Below, piece after piece: positions 7,184-15,841 of a DNA stretch of 64,000 bases; within the stretch, counting starts at the first letter, position 1; the number at the start of each line of letters is the position of its first letter. The notes under the pieces were generated by a model that was given only the letters and a program-made list of their open reading frames with translations, had not been told where the DNA came from and searched no databases. The stretch is taken from contig CAWICB010000009.1 of the NCBI GenBank assembly GCA_963834515.1, forward strand, positions 310,001 through 374,000. The letters run 5' to 3'. Both the position numbers and the translations under genes were made by a program. This stretch comes from RYN-230 sp963834515. Its GTDB lineage: Bacteria; Actinomycetota; Actinomycetes; Streptosporangiales; Streptosporangiaceae.

Positions 7184-8572
7184 GTGGCCACGGCTACATC
7201 GAGCACGACCGCTCCGGACGGCTTCACCACAGTTCCCGGAAACAAGCGTTCTGAAGTAGGCCATACCCTGGCCGAGCCGGTTCCCCAAGCGCTCAGCCTG
7301 GTCGACCAGCTCGGCCTGTGGGGCAACCTCGGGGTCAGCCTGCTCGGCTTTACCGGCGCGATCTTCGTGCTGCAGCCGGGCGGCAGCGGCACGCCGGAGC
7401 TGTCGCTCGCGGCCGGGCTGGCCGCGATCGTGGTCGGCACGCTGCTCGGCACCACGGCGGTGGCGCTGTCCGGCCTGCCCGGCACGCGGACCGGCGCGCC
7501 CGCCATGGTGCTGCTGCGCGGCCTGTTCGGCGCCGGGCTGTCTTACCTGCCGACCGCACTGAACATCCTGCAGTGCCTGGGCTGGGGCATCTTCGAGCTG
7601 GTCACGATCGCCACCGCAGCGCACACCGTGGCCCCGGCGCTGCCCCGCTGGGCATACGTGCTGCTCGCCGGGACAGCCACCGGGGTGCTCGCGGTCCGGC
7701 CGCTCGGCGCCATCCGGGTGCTGCGCCGCTATGTGACCAGCGCGGTCGTGGTCGTGCTGGCCTACCTGTTCATCCAGCTGCTCCGGCACCCGCTGCCCGC
7801 GTTCAGCCACGGCACCTGGTCGGGCTACTGGGCGGCCACCGACACCGTGGTGGCCGCGGCCATCTCGTTCGCGCCGCTGGCCGCCGACTACACCCGGCAC
7901 TCCCGGTCGGAGCGGGCGGCGTTCGCGGGCACCCTGATCGGCTACAGCATCACCCAGGTGCTGTGCTACGTCATCGGGCTGCTGGCCCTGGTCACCGTGG
8001 CGCGCGACCCGGCCGACATCTACGGCGCGTTCATCGCGCTGCCGGCCGGCGCGATCGGGTTCGCCATCCTGGCCGCGCGCGAGCTGGACCAGTCTTTCGC
8101 CAACGTGTACTCCACGGCCGTATCCACGCAGAACCTGCGCCCGCTGTGGGACCGCCGGGTGCTGGCCAGCGTCATCGCCGGCAGCTGCACCGCGGGCGCG
8201 CTGCTGCTGAACATCGCCGACTACGAGAACTTCCTGGTGCTGCTCGGCTCGGTGTTCGTGCCCATGTTCGCGGTGCTGGTGGTGGACTTCTTCGTGCTGT
8301 CCCGTGGCCGCTGGGACCTGTCTGGTCACGCGCGGGCGCGCTGGCTGATGCTGCTGCCGTGGGCCGTCGGCTTCGTCGTGTACCAGCTCATCAACCCCGG
8401 GTACATCGGCTGGTGGGTGGCCATGTGGGGGTGGATCGGCCGCCATCTCGGCTTCACCGCGGAAAGCTGGATGTCCGCGTCGATCCTGTCCTTCCTGGCC
8501 GCCGCGCTGGCCACGCTGCTGACCGGCGGGATGGGGCGGCTGCTGCCCCGGCGCGGGCCGGCCGGGGCATGA
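7184..8572 (+). CDS. NCS1-family purine/cytosine permease, riboswitch-controlled (CytX-like)
   Basis: This 462-aa protein has about twelve hydrophobic helices and belongs to the nucleobase:cation symporter-1 family. The N-terminal region before TM1 (VDQLGLWGNLGVSLLGF) is typical, as is the loop with APLAADYTRHSRS near residue 230. Because the TPP riboswitch sits immediately upstream, the likely cargo is a thiamine precursor such as HMP, as known for CytX permeases. That substrate is inference. The GTG start at 7184 is fixed by the riboswitch-embedded Shine-Dalgarno. The stop overlaps the next start (ATGA at 8569), so the three genes should be translationally coupled. Confidence 0.9.
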   Translation: MATATSSTTAPDGFTTVPGNKRSEVGHTLAEPVPQALSLVDQLGLWGNLGVSLLGFTGAIFVLQPGGSGTPELSLAAGLAAIVVGTLLGTTAVALSGLPGTRTGAPAMVLLRGLFGAGLSYLPTALNILQCLGWGIFELVTIATAAHTVAPALPRWAYVLLAGTATGVLAVRPLGAIRVLRRYVTSAVVVVLAYLFIQLLRHPLPAFSHGTWSGYWAATDTVVAAAISFAPLAADYTRHSRSERAAFAGTLIGYSITQVLCYVIGLLALVTVARDPADIYGAFIALPAGAIGFAILAARELDQSFANVYSTAVSTQNLRPLWDRRVLASVIAGSCTAGALLLNIADYENFLVLLGSVFVPMFAVLVVDFFVLSRGRWDLSGHARARWLMLLPWAVGFVVYQLINPGYIGWWVAMWGWIGRHLGFTAESWMSASILSFLAAALATLLTGGMGRLLPRRGPAGA

Positions 8573-9792
8573 CGGGAACGCCGGAGAGCGGCAGCGCCCT
8601 GACCGGGAACGCGGAGACCGGGAACGCGGAGACCGGGAGCAAGGGGGATGCGGCCCGGCCGGAGCTGGTGCACGGCCTGGCTAAGGATCTGGTACCGCCG
8701 GACTGGCCCCCGCTGACCAGCGGCGAAGTGCGCGCCGTGCTGGCCGGCTACTCCGGCGGTACCGCCGCGGACATCACCTGGCACAGCCCGCGGCCGTGGT
8801 CAGCCGCGGCCGTGGCCCGCTGGCCGGGCCGCGCGGTGTTCGTCAAGCGCCACCACGTGCGGGTTCGTACCGCCCGGCAACTGGCCGCCGAGCACGCGTT
8901 CATTAGCCATCTCCGGGACCGCGGCATCCCGGCCCCGGCGGTGCTGCGCACCACGGACGGGGCGACCACGGTCCGCCGCGGGGACTTCTGCTACGAGGTG
9001 CATGACCTGGCCGGCGGGCACGACCTGTACCGGGACGCGATGTCCTGGACACCGTTCATCAGCCTGGACCACGCCCGCGCGGCGGGCGCCGAGCTGGCCA
9101 GGCTGCACCGTGCGGCGGCCAGCTTCCCGTGGCCGGCCCGGCCGCCCGGGGTATTGCTCAGCGGGTGTGACATCGTGCTGGCCGCCGATCCGGTGCAGCG
9201 GCTCGGCCGGCTGCTCAGCCAGCGCCCCGGGCTGGCCGGCTACCTGACGGCCAGGTCCTGGCGGGCCGACCTGGCCCGGCATGTGCTGCCCGCGATCAGG
9301 CGAGCCGCCCCGCTGCTGGCCGGGCTGCCCCGGCAGTGGGGCCATGGTGACTGGCATCCGTCTAACCTGACCTGGACCGCGGCCGGCGTCAGCGCGGCCG
9401 TGGCTGGGGTGTTCGACTTCGGGCTGGCCAACCGGACCCTGGCCGTGCACGACCTGGCCACCGCGCTGGAGCGGAGCACGGTCAGCTGGCTCGACCTGGC
9501 CGAGTCCGGCCGGGCCGCGGCGGACCTGGCCGCCGTGGACGCGCTGCTCGACGGCTACCATGCGGTCCGGCCGCTCAGCCCCGGCGAAGCCGCCGCACTG
9601 GCCGGGGTCCTCCCGGTGGTGCACGTGGAGTACGCGCTGGCCGAGATCGAGTACTTTCACGACGTGGTGCACTCTCCTGGCCGCGCCGATCTGGCCTACG
9701 ACGGCTACCTGCTCGGGCACGCAAGGTGGTTCGGCGGCCCGGCCGGCCGCGGCATGCTCGATCATCTGCGCCGGAGGGCCGCGTGGACCTGA
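8569..9792 (+). CDS. APH-fold phosphotransferase in the TPP-riboswitch operon
   Basis: This 407-aa protein has the aminoglycoside phosphotransferase/choline-kinase fold. It shows a lysine in VFVKRHH (K93), the catalytic loop HGDWHPSN (259-266) and the metal motif DFG (283-285). The start ATG overlaps the permease stop by 4 nt. The N-terminal 30 residues are low complexity and contain two NAETG repeats encoded by a 15-bp duplication. The family includes thiamine kinase and homoserine kinase II. Co-transcription with a riboswitch-controlled transporter suggests it phosphorylates the imported thiamine or HMP. That is inference, and another small-molecule substrate is possible. Confidence 0.82.
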   Translation: MTGTPESGSALTGNAETGNAETGSKGDAARPELVHGLAKDLVPPDWPPLTSGEVRAVLAGYSGGTAADITWHSPRPWSAAAVARWPGRAVFVKRHHVRVRTARQLAAEHAFISHLRDRGIPAPAVLRTTDGATTVRRGDFCYEVHDLAGGHDLYRDAMSWTPFISLDHARAAGAELARLHRAAASFPWPARPPGVLLSGCDIVLAADPVQRLGRLLSQRPGLAGYLTARSWRADLARHVLPAIRRAAPLLAGLPRQWGHGDWHPSNLTWTAAGVSAAVAGVFDFGLANRTLAVHDLATALERSTVSWLDLAESGRAAADLAAVDALLDGYHAVRPLSPGEAAALAGVLPVVHVEYALAEIEYFHDVVHSPGRADLAYDGYLLGHARWFGGPAGRGMLDHLRRRAAWT

Positions 9793-11144
9793 AGTACTGG
9801 CTCGGCGAGGCGGTCCGCGCCATCGATGACTGGTCGCAGCGGTTCGGCCCCTACCAGCCGCATCCCTCGCTGCGGGTCAGCGACGAGCAGTTCGCGGCGG
9901 CGTTCGGCGAGCTGACCGGACGGCTGGCGGACAACTACCCGTTCTTCCACCCCCGGTACGCGGGGCAGATGCTGAAGCCGCCGCATCCGGCCGCGGTGGC
10001 CGGCTACCTGGCCGCGATGCTGATCAACCCGAACAACCACGCGCTGGACGGCGGCCCGGCCACCGCGCGGATGGAACGCGAGGTGACGGCGCAGCTGGCC
10101 ACCATGTTCGGCCTGGACCGCCATCTGGGCCACCTGACCACCAGCGGGACCATGGCCAACCTGGAGGCGCTGTTCGTGGCCCGCGAACTGCACCCCGGGC
10201 GGGGTGTGGCGTTCAGCGCGGACGCGCACTACACGCACGGCCGGATGTGCCACGTGCTGGGCATCGGCGGGTACCCGGTGCGCACCGACAGCAGCGGCCG
10301 CATCGACCTGGGCGCGCTGGCGGATGTGCTGCGTACCGGCCGGGTCGGCACCGTGGTGCTCACCGCGGGCAGCACCGGGCTGGGCGCGATCGACCCGATC
10401 GACGAGGCGCTGCCGCTGCGGGACCGGCACGGGGTGCGCCTGCACGTGGACGCGGCCTACGGCGGCTTCTTCACGTTGCTGGCGGGCACGGACGGGCCAG
10501 CGGGGCTGCCCGCCGCGCCGTGGCGGGCCATCGCGGAGTGTGACTCGGTCGTGGTCGACCCGCACAAGCACGGGCTGCAGCCCTACGGCTGCGGTGCGGT
10601 GCTGTTCCGCGATCCCAGCGTGGGGCGGTTCTACCTGCACGACTCCCCGTACACCTACTTCACGTCCGACGAACTGCACCTGGGCGAGATCAGCCTGGAG
10701 TGTTCCCGGGCCGGGGCGGCGGCGGCCGCGCTGTGGCTCACGTTCCGGCTGCTGCCGCCCACCCCCGCCGGGCTGGGCCAGGTGCTGGCGGCCGGGCGGC
10801 GGGCCGCGCTGGACTGGGCGGCGCTGCTCCGCGAATCGGCCGTGCTGGACCTGTACCAGCCACCCGGGCTGGACATCGTGACCTATTTCCCGGTCACCGA
10901 GCCGGCCGCGCTGTCCCGCATCGACCAGGCCTCGGCGCGCATCCTGCAGGCCGGGATGACCGGCCCGGACCCAGTCTTCGTCAGCACGCTGCGGGCCAGC
11001 CCGGCGGCGTTCCAGGCCCGTCACCCGGCCGTAGCCCGCGACGCCGACGGCGCCCGGATCCTGCGCAGCGTTCTGATGAAACCGGAGTCCGAGGACTACG
11101 TGCCGAAGCTGCACCGCCGGCTGGAGGAACTGGCCCGGGGCTGA
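9783..11144 (+). CDS. Group II pyridoxal-phosphate-dependent decarboxylase
   Basis: This 453-aa protein belongs to the DDC/glutamate decarboxylase-like fold-type I family. It has the PLP-stacking histidine H149 (SADAHYTH), HVDAAYGG (221-228) with cofactor aspartate D223, and the Schiff-base lysine K262 in DPHKHGLQPYG. GTG 9783 is chosen as the start because GGAGGG lies four nt upstream. It gives a 10-nt overlap with the kinase gene. The substrate amino acid cannot be read from sequence. Its place in a TPP-riboswitch operon is unexpected, since no known thiamine step needs this enzyme class. Confidence 0.85.
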   Translation: MDLKYWLGEAVRAIDDWSQRFGPYQPHPSLRVSDEQFAAAFGELTGRLADNYPFFHPRYAGQMLKPPHPAAVAGYLAAMLINPNNHALDGGPATARMEREVTAQLATMFGLDRHLGHLTTSGTMANLEALFVARELHPGRGVAFSADAHYTHGRMCHVLGIGGYPVRTDSSGRIDLGALADVLRTGRVGTVVLTAGSTGLGAIDPIDEALPLRDRHGVRLHVDAAYGGFFTLLAGTDGPAGLPAAPWRAIAECDSVVVDPHKHGLQPYGCGAVLFRDPSVGRFYLHDSPYTYFTSDELHLGEISLECSRAGAAAAALWLTFRLLPPTPAGLGQVLAAGRRAALDWAALLRESAVLDLYQPPGLDIVTYFPVTEPAALSRIDQASARILQAGMTGPDPVFVSTLRASPAAFQARHPAVARDADGARILRSVLMKPESEDYVPKLHRRLEELARG

Positions 11145-11162
11145 CCGCTGGGCCCCGTCTGG

Positions 11163-11579
11163 CTAAGCCGGCCGCCGGGCCAGCAGTTCCTCCACCTGGG
11201 CCAGCAGCTCATCCGGGGTGAACGGCTTGGTCAGGTAACCGTCCGCACCGGCCGCCAGGCCGCGGGAGATGTCGGCCTCCTGGACGCTGGCGCTCATCAG
11301 CAGCACCGGCATGCGCTGGGTGGCCGGTGTGGCGCGGAACCGCTGGGTGAGGTCGAAGCCGCTCAGCCGGGGCATCATCACGTCGAGCACGGCCATATCC
11401 GGCACCTGGACGGTGACCAGCTGGAACGCCTCTTCGCCGTCCCGGGCCTGGAGCACCGCGTAACCCGCCCGGCTGAGCCGGTAGGCGACGAGCTCGCGGA
11501 TGTCCTGCTCGTCATCGGCGACCAGGATGGTGGCCGGCGGGCCGGTCACCGCCGGTCCGGTCACCGCCGGTCCGGTCAC
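11163..11579 (-). CDS. Single-domain CheY-like response regulator
   Basis: This 138-aa receiver domain has the acidic pocket DDE (22-24), phospho-acceptor D66 in VLDVMMP, and YLTKPF with its conserved lysine near 120. There is no output domain. It is translationally coupled to the histidine kinase through a GTGA overlap at 11576-11579, so the kinase is its probable partner. Its first 15 residues are MTGPA-type repeats with three in-frame GTG codons (11579, 11564, 11549), and the real start could be any of them. The receiver homology begins only after the third. Confidence 0.87.
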   Translation of the reverse strand: MTGPAVTGPAVTGPPATILVADDEQDIRELVAYRLSRAGYAVLQARDGEEAFQLVTVQVPDMAVLDVMMPRLSGFDLTQRFRATPATQRMPVLLMSASVQEADISRGLAAGADGYLTKPFTPDELLAQVEELLARRPA

Positions 11580-14455
11580 CGCCGGGCCCCGGCGCTGACC
11601 AGAAGCGGGATGTCCAGAATGAACGTGGTGCCCGGTCCGGCCGAATCGGCCAGCCGCAGCGTCCCGCCGTGCGCCTCGGCAATGGCCCTGCTGATGGCCA
11701 GGCCGAGCCCCGAGCCGGCCGTGCCGCTCGCGGTCGAGGCCCGGTAGAACCGCTCGAACAGACGGCCCCGCTCGCCGGGCGGGATCCCGACGCCGCTGTC
11801 GCTGACCTGCACCTGACCGCTCCCCCCGTGCTCGGCCACGCTCACCCGGACGTGGCCGCCCTCCGGGGTGAACTTGACCGCGTTGGAGACCAGGTTGGAC
11901 AGCAGCTGGCCGAGCCGGAGCCGGTCCCCGCTGACCAGCGCGCCGGGCGTGGTGACCGCGGTCAGCTCGACGTTCTTTTCCGAAGCCGGGCCCCCGAACA
12001 GGGCGACGGTCTCGCTGGCCAGCTCAGCCAGGTCCACCTGGCCGAGTTCCAGGCTGAACCGTCCCGCGTCCATCTGCCCGATCAGCAGCAGATCCCCGAC
12101 CAGCCGCATCAGCCGGTCGCTGTTCCGCTTGATCGTGGTCAGGAACTTGCGCTGATCCGCGTTCAGCGGGCCGGGATCGCCGTCGAGCAGGATGTGCAGC
12201 CAGCCATCCATGGCGGCCAGCGGGGTGCGCAGTTCGTGCGACACCGTGGCCACGAACTGGTCCTTGACCCGCGCCGCCGCGGCGTCGGACTCCTTGCGGT
12301 CGGCGAACTGGCCCAGCTGGGCCGCGATGGTCTGGATCGTCTCGGCCAGGCCCTCCATCCGTGGGTTCTGGTTGCCGATCAGCTGGATCACCGCGGCCAG
12401 CCGGCCTTCCCGGACGATCGGGATGGCCACCTCGGGCGGCGTCTGGCCGCCCGGCGTGGTGGCTGGCTCGCGGCTGCGCCAGGCCCGCCCGGCGGTGCCC
12501 TGCCCCATGGTCACCGTCTCGTGGCTGAGCAGGGCCAGCTGGTCGCCGTATCCAGGCTGCGCATGCGCCGCCGTGCAGTGCAGCTCACGGCCGTCCGCGC
12601 TGACCCGCCAGACGATGCAGATCTGCCAGCCGAGCTGCTCACTGAGCAGGGCGAGGACTTGCGGCGCCGCATCCGCGACGCTGTCCGCTTCGGCCAGCAC
12701 CCGGGCCGTCTGATACTGAACGGCCCGCTGGTGCTCGGCCAGCCTGGCGTCGCTGGTGTCCCGGAAGCTCACCACCACGCCGGTCACCGTGTCCCCGTCG
12801 GATAGCGGGAAGGCGGACCAGTCGATGGGGAATGGGCTGCCGTCCTTTCGCCAGAACACCTCACCCCGGAACTGGGCGCCGACCCGGTTGCGCAGCACCT
12901 GGGACAGCGGGCAGTCTTCGGCCGGGTAGGGGCTGCCGTCCAGGTGGCTGTGATGCAGCACCTGGTGCGAGTCCTGGCCGAGCAGCTCGCCCGCGGTGTA
13001 CCCGGTCTGGTCCAACGCGGCCTGGTTGATGAACGTGATCCGCCCGCTCAGGTCCAGCCGGTAGATACCCTCGTCGGTGGCGTCCATCAGTGACTGCAGC
13101 TCGGTGGCCACGGTTTCCAGCCGGCGCAGGCTCAGCGCCTCGGCGCAGGCCAGCGCCGCGCTCTCGGCCAGCTCGGTCAGCGCGGCGATCTCAGCCTGGC
13201 CGAACGGGACATCCGCTGACCGGCCCAGGCTGAGCACACCGATCACCTGGTCGCGGTGCTGCAGCGGCAGGTGCACCTCGTGCCGGACGGCCCGGACGCC
13301 GGTCAGCGCGGGCAGCCGCAGCGAGGTCTCCGGGGAGCTGCCCCCAACCGGCCGCCGCTCGGCCACCGCCCGCCCGGCCAGCCCCTCGCCGGGCACCAGC
13401 CCAGCCGGGAAATCGGTGGCCCGTACCCCCCGGACAGCCCGGAACGTGAGCGCGCCGGTCTGCTCGTTGAGCACGTACACCACGCCTACCTGGGCGGCCG
13501 CCTGGTCCGCGATCTCCCGCAGGCTGACCTGGGCCACCGCCTCGACGCCGCGCTGCTCGGCCAGCCGGGCGCTGAACCGCTGCCGGCCCTGCGCCTGATC
13601 CTTCTGCTGCTGGACCGAGGCGAGCGCGCGTTCCAGCTCGCGCCGCTGCCCCTGCAGCTCGTGGCTGCGCTGCTCGGCCTCGTCCTGCCCGGCCTCCAGC
13701 GCCTCGGCCATGGCGTTGAAGCCCGCGGCCAGCTCGCCGATCTCGGCCGCGCCGCGCACCGGGACGCGGGCGGACAGGTCGCCGCGGCGCAGCCGGGACA
13801 CGGCCCCAGCCAGCCGGTGCACCGGCAGCACCACGCGGCGGTGCAGCGCGACCGCGAACATCGCGATCAGGATCACCGACAGCAGGAACCCGGCCAGGCC
13901 GAGCACGAACGTCAGCGTGACGGTGTGGTCCGCTGCGCTGCGCTGAGCCGCGACCAGCGCGACTTCCTGATCGTTGAGCAGCGTGACCTGGCGGCTGATG
14001 GCGGCCACCTGGCGCCGCCCGCCCCCGTCCGCCTCGGCCCGGCGGCCCGCGGCGAGGTCGGACCGGCCCAGCCGGATGACCGGGCCGGTCCAGGTCCGCA
14101 CGTAGCTCTGCACCTCGGCGCCGAGGAGCAGCGCGCGGGCATGCAGCGCCGGGTGGCCCGCGGTCAGCGCGGCCAGCTCGCGGGACTGGCCGGGGTAGGC
14201 CGAGCTGGCGGCCTGGTACGCCTGGAGGAACAGTGGCTTGCCGCTGAGCAGGTAGCCGCGCAGCCCGGTCCCCAGGTTCAGCACGGACTCCTCGAGCGCG
14301 TGCGACGTGGCCAGCACGTCAGCCGCCTGGTCGTCGTGCTGCTCCTCGCTGTGCAGGCTCACGTAGGCCACGGTGAGCACCACGAACCCGCCCACCACCA
14401 CGGCACCCAGGATCAGGCTGGCCAGCAGGGCACGCAGCGTCAGGCCTCGCTTCAT
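11576..14455 (-). CDS. Multi-domain membrane sensor histidine kinase (CHASE3-HAMP-GAF-PAS-GAF-HK)
   Basis: The 959-aa protein has TM1 at ~11-33, a CHASE3-like extracytoplasmic helical domain (~35-175) and TM2 at ~180-203. These are followed by HAMP (~204-256), a coiled stretch, GAF (~295-440), PAS (~447-565, with TDEGIYRLDLSGRITFIN) and a second GAF (~580-715). The HisKA domain has phospho-acceptor H740 in SHELRTPLAAM. The C-terminal HATPase has SNAVKFTPEGG, DSGVGIP and GSGLGLAI. It should autophosphorylate in response to periplasmic and cytosolic cues and pass phosphate to the overlapping receiver protein. Signals are unknown. Confidence 0.92.
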   Translation of the reverse strand: MKRGLTLRALLASLILGAVVVGGFVVLTVAYVSLHSEEQHDDQAADVLATSHALEESVLNLGTGLRGYLLSGKPLFLQAYQAASSAYPGQSRELAALTAGHPALHARALLLGAEVQSYVRTWTGPVIRLGRSDLAAGRRAEADGGGRRQVAAISRQVTLLNDQEVALVAAQRSAADHTVTLTFVLGLAGFLLSVILIAMFAVALHRRVVLPVHRLAGAVSRLRRGDLSARVPVRGAAEIGELAAGFNAMAEALEAGQDEAEQRSHELQGQRRELERALASVQQQKDQAQGRQRFSARLAEQRGVEAVAQVSLREIADQAAAQVGVVYVLNEQTGALTFRAVRGVRATDFPAGLVPGEGLAGRAVAERRPVGGSSPETSLRLPALTGVRAVRHEVHLPLQHRDQVIGVLSLGRSADVPFGQAEIAALTELAESAALACAEALSLRRLETVATELQSLMDATDEGIYRLDLSGRITFINQAALDQTGYTAGELLGQDSHQVLHHSHLDGSPYPAEDCPLSQVLRNRVGAQFRGEVFWRKDGSPFPIDWSAFPLSDGDTVTGVVVSFRDTSDARLAEHQRAVQYQTARVLAEADSVADAAPQVLALLSEQLGWQICIVWRVSADGRELHCTAAHAQPGYGDQLALLSHETVTMGQGTAGRAWRSREPATTPGGQTPPEVAIPIVREGRLAAVIQLIGNQNPRMEGLAETIQTIAAQLGQFADRKESDAAAARVKDQFVATVSHELRTPLAAMDGWLHILLDGDPGPLNADQRKFLTTIKRNSDRLMRLVGDLLLIGQMDAGRFSLELGQVDLAELASETVALFGGPASEKNVELTAVTTPGALVSGDRLRLGQLLSNLVSNAVKFTPEGGHVRVSVAEHGGSGQVQVSDSGVGIPPGERGRLFERFYRASTASGTAGSGLGLAISRAIAEAHGGTLRLADSAGPGTTFILDIPLLVSAGARR

Positions 14456-14717
14456 ACCGCCTCCTTACGGTAGACGGCCACCGGGATCCCGCACATCTGG
14501 CCCGGTGCGGCGAGATCCGCCTGGTCAAACGGGTGCACCACGGCCGCGGCCAGCCGGCACTACCTCAGACAGAGTCGAGGGTGATCACTCTGAGCATTGT
14601 ACATTTACCCTGCGTAGTCGCCGGATAGGCCCTGCTGCCACCCCGCGCTAGCCCCACCCCGCTGCGCGCGGCGTGACCCGGGCTGCCAAGCTGGAATCCG
14701 GTGCGAGGAGGTTTCCC
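14456..14717. other. Divergent intergenic region, kinase / aldo-keto reductase
   Basis: This 262-bp gap separates divergent genes. An A/T-richer patch at about 14568-14610, around GAGCATTGTACATTTACC, could hold promoter elements, but I could not fix -35/-10 boxes. No gene or clear repeat is seen. Confidence 0.4.
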
Positions 14718-15590
14718 ATGACGAGCCAACCGACGGCTGCGGCGGCCGGGACCATCGACATCGGCGGCGATCTGACCGTCAACCGGATGGGCTACGGCGC
14801 GATGCGCATCACCGGGCCGGGCATCTGGGGTGAGCCCGCCGACCGGGAGCAGGCCAGGGCAGCGTTGCGGAAGGCTGTTGAGCTGGAAGTTAATTTCATC
14901 GACACGGCCAACTCCTACGGCCCGGAGGTCAGCGAGATCCTGATCGCGGAGACTCTTTACCCCTACCCGGACGACCTGGTCATCGCGACCAAGGGCGGCC
15001 TGGTCCGGCCGGGCCCGGGCCGCTGGGACGCGGACGGGCGCCCGGAGCACCTCCGCGAGGTGTGCGAGGGCAGCCTGCGCCGGCTCAGGCTGGAGCGGAT
15101 CCCGCTGTACCAGTTCCACCGCCCGGACCCGCGGGTGCCCATCGCCGACTCGATCGGCGCCCTGGCCGAGCTCAAGGCAGAGGGGAAAATCCGGCATATC
15201 GGCATTTCCAACGTGCGGGAAGACCAGCTCCGCGAGGCCGAGCAGGTCACCGCGATCGTGTCGGTGCAGAACCGGTACAACGTGAACGACCGGGTGTCCG
15301 AGCCGATCGTCGATCTGTGCAGCCAGGAGGATCTGGTCTTCCTGCCGTGGGCCCCGATCCAGGGCACCGAGCAGGTGATCCCGGTGGTCACGGCCGCCGA
15401 GCGGCACGGGGTCACCCAGCGGCAGATCGCCCTGGCCTGGCTGCTGGCCCGGTCGCCGGTGGTGCTGCCGATCCCCGGCTCCGGGTCGCCCGGGCACGTG
15501 GCCGACAACATCGCCGCCGCCTCAATCGAGCTCAGCGGGGAAGAATACAACTCGATCACGGACGCGGTGCAGGCCGCGCAGAGCAGCTGA
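14718..15590 (+). CDS. Aldo/keto reductase
   Basis: The 290-aa NADPH-dependent (beta/alpha)8-barrel oxidoreductase carries the full catalytic tetrad: D62 (NFIDTANSYG), Y67, K92 (ATKGGL) and H134 (YQFHRPD). The C-terminal cofactor segment has PIPGSGSPGH. ATG 14718 has GAGGAGG six nt upstream, which rules out the earlier in-frame codon at 14673. The physiological carbonyl substrate is unknown. It is a single-gene unit. Confidence 0.9.
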   Translation: MTSQPTAAAAGTIDIGGDLTVNRMGYGAMRITGPGIWGEPADREQARAALRKAVELEVNFIDTANSYGPEVSEILIAETLYPYPDDLVIATKGGLVRPGPGRWDADGRPEHLREVCEGSLRRLRLERIPLYQFHRPDPRVPIADSIGALAELKAEGKIRHIGISNVREDQLREAEQVTAIVSVQNRYNVNDRVSEPIVDLCSQEDLVFLPWAPIQGTEQVIPVVTAAERHGVTQRQIALAWLLARSPVVLPIPGSGSPGHVADNIAAASIELSGEEYNSITDAVQAAQSS

Positions 15591-15841
15591 CCGGCAAAAC
15601 ACGATTTGATCCGTTATGGGCCGATCTGCTGCCAGCGGGCCGACCGGGCGGCCACCCGGTTCTGCGCGTGCCCCCCGTAACCGTCTGCTTGCGAAGTGTT
15701 ATAGGTTGGGTTCTTCGTGGATGATGCGAAGTTGCCAGCCACGAGTTATGACTGCTGATAACCTTTTGGTTGCTTTCGTCCGCTTGATCGGGGGATCAGG
15801 CGGCGGACACGGGGATATCTCGCTTTCGGGGTAATAGAGGG

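Noticed and set aside
6035..8446. 803-codon minus-strand open frame across the MreB-like gene, riboswitch and permease
   Set aside because: It runs antisense through a well-supported riboswitch and two recognised genes and shows no family motif.
7318..9792. 824-codon frame including the kinase
   Set aside because: Only the part from ATG 8569 is coding. The upstream part is an out-of-frame reading of the permease gene.
14576..14600. Possible inverted GAGT/ACTC site upstream of the aldo/keto reductase
   Set aside because: The arms are only four bases long, too weak to call an operator.
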